Source of the DNA: Flammeovirgaceae bacterium UBA2786
GTDB taxonomy: Bacteria; Bacteroidota; Bacteroidia; Cytophagales; Cyclobacteriaceae
NCBI GenBank assembly: GCA_002352225.1
Contig: DEIA01000072.1
Coordinates: forward strand, 8,185-18,691
DNA length: 10,507 nucleotides
Reading direction: 5' to 3'
In this document: in pieces, positions 6,057-10,507 of the stretch
How positions within the stretch are numbered: position 1 is the stretch's first letter
How the letters are laid out: each line of letters opens with the position of its first letter
Program-made: the position numbers and the translations under genes
Notes under the pieces: model-generated
What the model saw: the letters and a program-made list of their open reading frames with translations, nothing else
What the model was told of the DNA's origin: nothing
Databases searched by the model: none

Positions 6057-6980
6057 ATGCCTGTCTTTTACGTAGGAAAATCGATTGATATAAAAAGTTC
6101 GCCCGGTGTGGTGTATGCTTTTTTAAGTGATTTTAACAACTGGCGCAGCTGGTCTCCCTGGCTTATTATTGAGCCAGATGCCAAAGTTAAAGTTACGGCT
6201 GGCGGTAAACAGTATGCGTGGGAAGGTAAGCGGGCAGGCAGTGGTGAAATGAAAATACTAAAAGAAAACGCACCCCATCGGTTAGATATAGTTGTTACTT
6301 TTCTGAAGCCCTGGAAATCGACTTCTGCTGTTTGGTTAGAGCTGAAACCTTCTGCAACGGGTACGCTTGTAAGCTGGTGTATGAACGGTAACCTGCCTTT
6401 CTTTTTGTTCTTCATGAAAAAGATAATGACGGCTTATATCGGAATGGATTACAAACGCGGGTTGACCATGTTGAAGGATCAACTCGAAACCGGCTCGGTA
6501 CCATCGGCACTTACCTTTCAGGGAATTACCAGTTTTGGCGGATGTGCCTACGTGGGGTTCAGAACATCTTGCTCGATGGATACGATGGGCGATACTATGA
6601 GACAGGATTTTGATAAACTTTTTAGCTTGATAAATGATAAACCTGATCTGACTGACAGTATCCCCTTTTCCATTTATCATAAATGGGATATTGTAAAAAA
6701 TAAAGTAGAGTATACCGCTGCGCTTCAGGTAAAATCAGTTCCGCCCGTTCTTCCCAATGGAGCAGTAACCGGAAGGGTGCCGGCTGTAAAGGTTAATTCC
6801 ATTATACATACCGGATCTTACAAACACCTGGGTAATGCCTGGAGTGCACAGTACAGTATGCAACAGGCAAAAGTGTTTAAATGGAAAAAAGGGGTAGATC
6901 CGTTTGAAACGTATTTAACCACGTTTAGATCAACAGCCGAAAATGAACAAGTAACAGAGGTTCAGTTTCCGGTGGTATAA
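6057..6980 (+). CDS. Two-domain SRPBCC + GyrI-like ligand-binding protein
   Basis: This 307-residue cytoplasmic protein probably binds a small hydrophobic molecule; its ligand and role are unknown. Residues 1-145 resemble the SRPBCC/polyketide-cyclase fold: an IDIKSSPGVVYAFLSDFNNWRSWSPW start (broken here by the helix at 17-25), a GSGEMKILKENAP strand pair at 61-73, and a long C-terminal helix MDYKRGLTMLKDQLE at 130-144. Residues about 150-307 resemble the GyrI-like effector-binding domain, with SIIHTGSYKHLGNAW at 248-262 (the H-x-G-x-Y-x-x-L-x-x-A pattern) and DPFETYLT at 281-288 near the end. There is no DNA-binding helix-turn-helix, so it is not a complete AraC or MerR regulator. It starts at ATG 6057, 26 nt past an inverted repeat, and stands between the 64-residue gene and the TIM-barrel lipoprotein. 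Domain calls rest on motif recognition. Confidence 0.82.
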   Translation: MPVFYVGKSIDIKSSPGVVYAFLSDFNNWRSWSPWLIIEPDAKVKVTAGGKQYAWEGKRAGSGEMKILKENAPHRLDIVVTFLKPWKSTSAVWLELKPSATGTLVSWCMNGNLPFFLFFMKKIMTAYIGMDYKRGLTMLKDQLETGSVPSALTFQGITSFGGCAYVGFRTSCSMDTMGDTMRQDFDKLFSLINDKPDLTDSIPFSIYHKWDIVKNKVEYTAALQVKSVPPVLPNGAVTGRVPAVKVNSIIHTGSYKHLGNAWSAQYSMQQAKVFKWKKGVDPFETYLTTFRSTAENEQVTEVQFPVV

Positions 6981-7069
6981 TCAGAACCACTGCGCATAAT
7001 TTATTGGGTTCTCAATAAAACTCTAAAGCAAATTACCTATTTTAGTTTTAGTGTTAATCCAAACCTGCT

Positions 7070-8017
7070 ATGCAATCCAGAAGACATTTTGTAAAAACTC
7101 TTGCAGCCGGAGCGTTATATGTTCCCGCTATAAACTTATTAGCCTGCAAATCAGAAAAGAAAGATGAAATAACCCCGGGGCTTAATATATCCCTTGCACA
7201 ATGGTCACTGCATCGCGCATTTGAAAAGGGTGAATTGAATCCAATTCACTTTCCGGCAATAGCCCGGCAGTATGAGATTAGCGCAATTGAGTATGTAAAT
7301 GGATTTTATCGCGACAAAGCAACTGATGAAAAATTCTGGAATGAGCTAAAACAAACAGCAGCAAACGAAGGCGTACAAAACCTTTTAATCATGATTGATG
7401 AGGAAGGAGACCTTGGAAATGTAAATGCAGTAGCCCGTACCACGGCCGTTGAAAATCATTACAAATGGCTTAATGCAGCTCACTTATTGGGATGTCATTC
7501 CGTACGGGTAAATGCATTTGGAGAAGGCAGTAGCGAAGAGGTACAAAAAGCCATGATTGATTCGATGCAAAAGTTGGGCGAGTATGCGGCCCCGCTTAAC
7601 CTTAATGTGTTGATTGAAAACCATGGACTTTACAGCAGCAATGGAAAATGGGTTGCCGAAGTAATTAAGCAATCGGGTAAAGAGAACTGCGGAACACTAC
7701 CTGATTTTGGTAACTGGTGTTTAAGCGCCAAATGGGGAACAACTCAAATTGAGTGTAGTGAGGTTTATGACCGCTACCAGGGTGTAGCTGATTTGTTGCC
7801 GTATGCAAAGGGGGTAAGCGCTAAATCGTATGCGTTTGATGCCGATGGAAACGAAACCCGCATAGATTATTTACGATTGATTAAACTGGTTAAAGATTCT
7901 GGCTTTACGGGTTACGTAGGAATTGAGTTCGAGGGATTTGATATGGCCGAACCTGACGGAATACGGGCAACTAAAAAATTACTGGAGCAATCCTGGAAAA
8001 AAATTACCGGGGAATAG
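7070..8017 (+). CDS. Tat-exported lipoprotein, sugar-phosphate isomerase/epimerase-like TIM barrel
   Basis: This 315-residue protein is of the AP-endonuclease-2/xylose-isomerase-like TIM-barrel family, whose members isomerise or epimerise sugars or hydroxypyruvate; the substrate is unknown here. The N-terminus has a twin-arginine motif SRRHFVK (3-9), a hydrophobic stretch and a lipobox LLAC with Cys26, so it is probably exported folded and lipid-anchored. The barrel runs from LNISLAQWSLHR (38-49) to YVGIEFEGF (282-290). Likely metal ligands are E183 (LIENH), D212 (PDFGN) and E286 (GIEFEG). The family's usual fourth ligand, a histidine near KGVSAK (247-252), is not seen; Tyr254 is in that area. 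It is convergent with SemiSWEET, with 13 bp between stops and no obvious terminator. Fold is secure; activity is not. Confidence 0.9.
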   Translation: MQSRRHFVKTLAAGALYVPAINLLACKSEKKDEITPGLNISLAQWSLHRAFEKGELNPIHFPAIARQYEISAIEYVNGFYRDKATDEKFWNELKQTAANEGVQNLLIMIDEEGDLGNVNAVARTTAVENHYKWLNAAHLLGCHSVRVNAFGEGSSEEVQKAMIDSMQKLGEYAAPLNLNVLIENHGLYSSNGKWVAEVIKQSGKENCGTLPDFGNWCLSAKWGTTQIECSEVYDRYQGVADLLPYAKGVSAKSYAFDADGNETRIDYLRLIKLVKDSGFTGYVGIEFEGFDMAEPDGIRATKKLLEQSWKKITGE

Positions 8018-8030
8018 TACTTAACAGCTA

Positions 8031-8288
8031 CTATTCTTTGAACCTTAATTTAAAATACAACAATGATGAGGCCAATACCAGCGTCAGCAAATTGGCTACG
8101 ATTACCGGGGTATCGTTAATGATAATTCCGTAAATAAGCCATAGTAAAACACCAAAACAGAAAAACGAAAACATACCCAGCGACAAGTCCTTGGCCGATC
8201 CACTTTTCCAGGTTTTAATCACTTGAGGCAAAAAAGCGATGGTCGTGCATGATCCCGCAGCCAACCCAAGCAACTGAATAATATTCAT
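8031..8288 (-). CDS. SemiSWEET sugar transporter
   Basis: This 85-residue inner-membrane protein forms one three-helix half of a SWEET-type sugar uniporter and would work as a dimer, moving mono- or disaccharides down their gradient. The three membrane spans are at about 3-22, 38-57 and 61-80. The conserved proline-glutamine motif FLPQV is at 19-23, followed by KTWKSGSAKDLS with the positive/serine loop. W50 and N66 in spans 2 and 3 sit where the family lines its sugar pocket. An in-frame TTG (8301-8303) lies five codons upstream but overlaps the -7 box, so the ATG at 8286-8288 is the start. It is convergent with the TIM-barrel lipoprotein and downstream of GH109 on the same strand, separated from it by a palindromic element. 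The substrate is not evident. Confidence 0.93.
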   Translation of the reverse strand: MNIIQLLGLAAGSCTTIAFLPQVIKTWKSGSAKDLSLGMFSFFCFGVLLWLIYGIIINDTPVIVANLLTLVLASSLLYFKLRFKE

Positions 8289-8300
8289 AATTTTTTTCTG

Positions 8301-8308
8301 CAAAGCTA
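8301..8308 (-). promoter_or_regulatory. SemiSWEET promoter, -7 element
   Basis: The minus strand reads TAGCTTTG followed by CA, matching TAnnTTTG. It lies 12 nt upstream of the ATG at 8288, implying a leader of only a few nucleotides. The close resemblance to the hpt arrangement (TATCTTTGCA plus a short leader) raises confidence. The -33 TTG is not at the usual spacing. Confidence 0.55.
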
Positions 8309-8378
8309 CGGTTGGCCGTTCAAGTTATTGTATCGGTGTAAGATTATCTGCTTTGAGATGCGGTACAATCGTTTGCTG

Positions 8379-8466
8379 AATTTTTAATATTAGTGTCCGG
8401 TAGAAGCTGGCACGATTTACTACTATTAGCACCGGGTGCCAGCCCGGTGCTATCAATATTAAAATT
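8379..8466. repeat. Nested palindromic element (REP/BIME-like or small MITE)
   Basis: The element has three layers. The outer AT arms are AATTTTTAATATT (8379-8391) and AATATTAAAATT (8455-8466), inverted with one bulged T. Hairpin B is TAGCACCGGG (8427-8436) and CCCGGTGCTA (8443-8452), a perfect 10-bp GC-rich stem with loop TGCCAG. Competing hairpin A is GCTGGCAC (8406-8413) with GTGCCAGC (8436-8443), using bases of B, so A and B exclude each other. The left half (8391-8413) and the reverse strand of 8427-8452 both contain TAG-n3-CCGG and CTGGCAC, so they look like degenerate inverted copies of one unit. No T tract follows, which disfavours a plain terminator. It occupies most of the 8304-8498 gap, downstream of GH109 and upstream of SemiSWEET. 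Confidence 0.6.
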
Positions 8467-8498
8467 AATTTCCCAGATACTAGTGCTCTTAATTCTGA

Positions 8499-9860
8499 TC
8501 AGTATGTATCATCTAACGCAAACTCATTCTTTCGTTGCATCCATTTGCCTTGCGTAAAATCAGGAAACTCTACGCTTTCACCACCCAATTGAATGGATGA
8601 TTCGGATAACGGAGTAATAGCGCTCCAGGTAACGGCATCGTACACATCTTGTGGGGTGTTGGTTTTGCGTTTCACGGCTTCTACAAAAGCATTCAGCACA
8701 AACCAATCCATACCGCCATGGCCTGCACCACTGGCATCGTTACCATATTTTTTCCAAAGCGGGTGATCATATTTATCCAGCCATGCTTTTGCGTCTTCCC
8801 ATTGATGGGGTTTGGCGCTTTGCCCTTCTATATAGATAGATTTGTTCACATCCATCCAGATACCTTTTGTGCCTTGTACCCGAAACCCTAACGAGTAAGG
8901 CCGAGGTAAATTTGTATCGTGTTGCAGCAATATAGTTTCTTTGTTGGTAGTGCTTATCATTGTGGTTACAATGTCGCCCAGTTTGAAATTTACTTTTGCA
9001 TTAGGATGATTGGCACCACCTATCTTCGTTACATAATCGTGCAGCCCTTTTGCTTTGGTTGAGTATGAAACTAATTGTGTAAACCGATTACCCCGGTTAA
9101 TATCAATCATCATAGCTACGGGGCCAATACCGTGTGTCGGGTATAAATCACCATCGCGATACATGGAATGCTGTGTACGCCACTGTGCTTCAGAAAAGCC
9201 CTTATCGCCAAACTCGACACCACCACCATAAGGATTTTTTCCATCATTGAATTTTACTTCGCGCAGGTCGTGTTGATAACCACCTTGCAGGTGAACCAAT
9301 TCGCCAAGAACATTTTGCCGTACCATATTCAGCACGGCCATTACATCGCGTCTGTAGCAAACATTTTCCAGCATCATTAGGGGCATGCCGGTACGCTCGC
9401 TGGTGTGCACCAGTTGCCAGCATTCCTCAATGGTCATACCGGTAATTACTTCGCAACCCACATATTTTTTGGCATTCATAGAATCCAGACACATTACTGT
9501 GTGCCATTCCCATGGGGTTGAGATGATAACGGCATCAATGTCTTTGTTTTCCAACATTTTTCTATACCCATATGGGCCATCCATAATAACCTGAGGTTTA
9601 GGTTTGCCCGATTTGGTTACTAATGACAGGCTCATATCGATCATGCGTTGCTGCACATCGCATATGGCTACTACTTCTGTATCGTTTCGTTTTAAAGCAA
9701 GATCAAGATGGCCTTGCCCACGCATGCCCACACCAATAAAACCTACTCTTATTTTTGAAGCTTTATCTTTTGCAAGAAGAATGTTTGAAGGTAGAATTGA
9801 AAAACCCAAACCGGCTGCGGCCGATGTTTTGATAAAATTTCTGCGCGTTGTCATAGTCAT
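8499..9860 (-). CDS. Tat-exported GH109-family glycosidase (Gfo/Idh/MocA fold)
   Basis: This 453-residue protein of glycoside hydrolase family 109 is an NAD-dependent retaining enzyme; characterised members remove alpha-linked N-acetylgalactosamine. A Tat signal TTRRNFIK (4-11) and hydrophobic stretch to about residue 30 mark export in folded form with NAD bound. The Rossmann domain has IGVGMRGQGH at 42-51, CDV at 67-69 and STPWEWH at 114-120. The C-terminal domain has family-defining stretches CYRRDVMAVLNMVRQ (168-182), GGYQHDLREVKFNDG (193-207), NPYGGGVEFGDKGFSEAQWR (209-228) and LYPTHGIGPV (239-248). Y240 and H243 are likely active-site residues. The match to the family is near full length. 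The start ATG (9858-9860) overlaps the Nudix stop as TAATG, implying coupling. Substrate specificity is inferred, and other Bacteroidota members may differ. Confidence 0.93.
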   Translation of the reverse strand: MTMTTRRNFIKTSAAAGLGFSILPSNILLAKDKASKIRVGFIGVGMRGQGHLDLALKRNDTEVVAICDVQQRMIDMSLSLVTKSGKPKPQVIMDGPYGYRKMLENKDIDAVIISTPWEWHTVMCLDSMNAKKYVGCEVITGMTIEECWQLVHTSERTGMPLMMLENVCYRRDVMAVLNMVRQNVLGELVHLQGGYQHDLREVKFNDGKNPYGGGVEFGDKGFSEAQWRTQHSMYRDGDLYPTHGIGPVAMMIDINRGNRFTQLVSYSTKAKGLHDYVTKIGGANHPNAKVNFKLGDIVTTMISTTNKETILLQHDTNLPRPYSLGFRVQGTKGIWMDVNKSIYIEGQSAKPHQWEDAKAWLDKYDHPLWKKYGNDASGAGHGGMDWFVLNAFVEAVKRKTNTPQDVYDAVTWSAITPLSESSIQLGGESVEFPDFTQGKWMQRKNEFALDDTY

Positions 9861-10399
9861 TAAAATTTACGTAACTGAAATACTCTTAAAATAGCGGTTA
9901 CACTAAGGCTATCCGTAATTTTTCCATCCATCACCATTTGATAGGCATCTTTAAATGGAATTTTCCAAACCTTAAGATCAGCCTCGGTTTCTTCGGGATT
10001 ATTTTCTTCTTGTTTAATATCTTCTGCTAAAAATATAAAGCCCTCTTCATCGCTTACAGAATTAGATAAATGTACGCGTTGAATCATCGACCAGTGTTTG
10101 GCTACCAGCCCGGTTTCTTCTCTTAATTCACGTTTGGCAGAATCTATCGGGTCGGAATCTAATGCCCCACCACCTTCAGGAATCTCCCAACTCCACTCGT
10201 TTAGTGTATAGCGCCATTGTCCTACCAGCCAGGTGTTCCCTTCAACATCAAGAGGTACAATACCAATGGCTTTATTCTTAAAATGGACTTTGCCATAAAT
10301 ACCCTTTCCGCCTCCCGGATTAATAACCTGATATTCGGTTACATTAATCCAACGGTTGTCATATTTCTCAGTTGATGAAAGTGTTTTCCAGGGATTCAT
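9860..10399 (-). CDS. Nudix hydrolase, ADP-ribose pyrophosphatase-like
   Basis: This 179-residue cytoplasmic enzyme hydrolyses a nucleoside diphosphate linked to another group; the sequence most resembles ADP-sugar/ADP-ribose pyrophosphatases. The N-terminal strands are WKTLSSTEKYDNRWINVTEY (4-23). The core strands VPLDVEGNTWLVGQWR (48-63) lead into WEIPEGGG (71-78). The Nudix box spans 76-98, with catalytic RELREETGL intact at 90-98 and metal-binding Glu91, Glu94 and Glu95. The first glutamate of the G-x5-E consensus is Ser82 here, a structural position. A later acidic segment EETEADLKVW (136-145) fits the loop that often completes the active site. Its stop overlaps the GH109 ATG by one base, so it leads a two-gene unit. 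No convincing promoter is seen in 10400-10507, which holds three near-repeats of TTGAATTTnGAT on the plus strand. Confidence 0.93.
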   Translation of the reverse strand: MNPWKTLSSTEKYDNRWINVTEYQVINPGGGKGIYGKVHFKNKAIGIVPLDVEGNTWLVGQWRYTLNEWSWEIPEGGGALDSDPIDSAKRELREETGLVAKHWSMIQRVHLSNSVSDEEGFIFLAEDIKQEENNPEETEADLKVWKIPFKDAYQMVMDGKITDSLSVTAILRVFQLRKF

Positions 10400-10507
10400 T
10401 TAGTGGTACAAGATTCAAAATTTATTTCATAATAAAGACCTATTGCGTTGAATTTTGATCTTTGAATTTCGATTTTTGAAATGAATGTTGCTTTCTTGTT
10501 TTACTCC

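Noticed and set aside
7000..7019. Hairpin TTTATTG / CAATAAA after the SRPBCC gene as a terminator
   Set aside because: The stem is 7 bp and nearly all A-T, so weakly stable, and has no run of T after it.
10448..10485. Three near-direct repeats of TTGAATTTnGAT
   Set aside because: They are short and AT-rich and of the kind common by chance in low-GC intergenic DNA; not enough to call an element.
10481..10507. Possible start of a plus-strand gene (ATG, nine codons MNVAFLFYS to the edge)
   Set aside because: There is too little sequence to judge and no clear -7 box precedes it.

Overview
The window looks like a chromosomal segment from a Bacteroidota bacterium, most likely of the Cytophagia/Cytophagales type. 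Three things support this. Promoters carry the Bacteroidota -7 motif TAnnTTTG (minus strand 5573-5580 and 8301-8308, plus strand 5684-5691) and Shine-Dalgarno sequences are not evident. Obg and adenylate kinase are the short versions I associate with the phylum. The sugar-related proteins (GH109, a Tat-exported TIM-barrel isomerase-like protein, SemiSWEET) are typical of that group. I see no phage, transposase, CRISPR, tRNA or rRNA. Most of the window is well-conserved core genome.

Left half (1-5554, all minus strand): transcription runs from hpt (purine salvage) through adk (nucleotide balance), obg (ribosome-linked GTPase), grpE and dnaJ (DnaK co-chaperones). A weak AT-rich terminator separates hpt from adk, and a strong stem-loop plus T-tract follows dnaJ. 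Beyond it lie an exported 'toastrack'-type beta-repeat protein and the first 101 codons of an ABC-transporter ATPase that runs off the left edge. DnaJ is notable: it keeps only the two cysteine motifs of zinc site 2 and has lost both motifs of zinc site 1.

Middle (5555-8017, plus strand): an intergenic region with divergent promoters separates hpt from a 64-residue helical protein of unknown function. Next come a two-domain SRPBCC/GyrI-like ligand-binding protein and a Tat-exported lipoprotein with a sugar-phosphate isomerase/epimerase fold.

Right half (8031-10399, minus strand): a SemiSWEET sugar transporter converges on the TIM-barrel gene. Upstream of it is a nested palindromic element of about 85 bp, resembling a REP/BIME-like unit or small MITE. 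Then come a Tat-exported GH109-family NAD-dependent glycosidase and a Nudix hydrolase whose stop codon overlaps the GH109 start (TAATG), so those two form a transcriptional and probably translational unit. A modest sugar-processing theme (GH109, TIM-barrel protein, SemiSWEET) can be inferred, but the genes are not one operon.

Several starts were moved inward from TTG codons to ATG codons (toastrack gene, grpE, obg, SemiSWEET), and that of the 64-residue gene was moved to an ATG downstream of its promoter. No gene-free stretch exceeds 300 bases. I found no clearly undescribed multi-gene system. The best leads are non-coding dyads and the half-zinc DnaJ.
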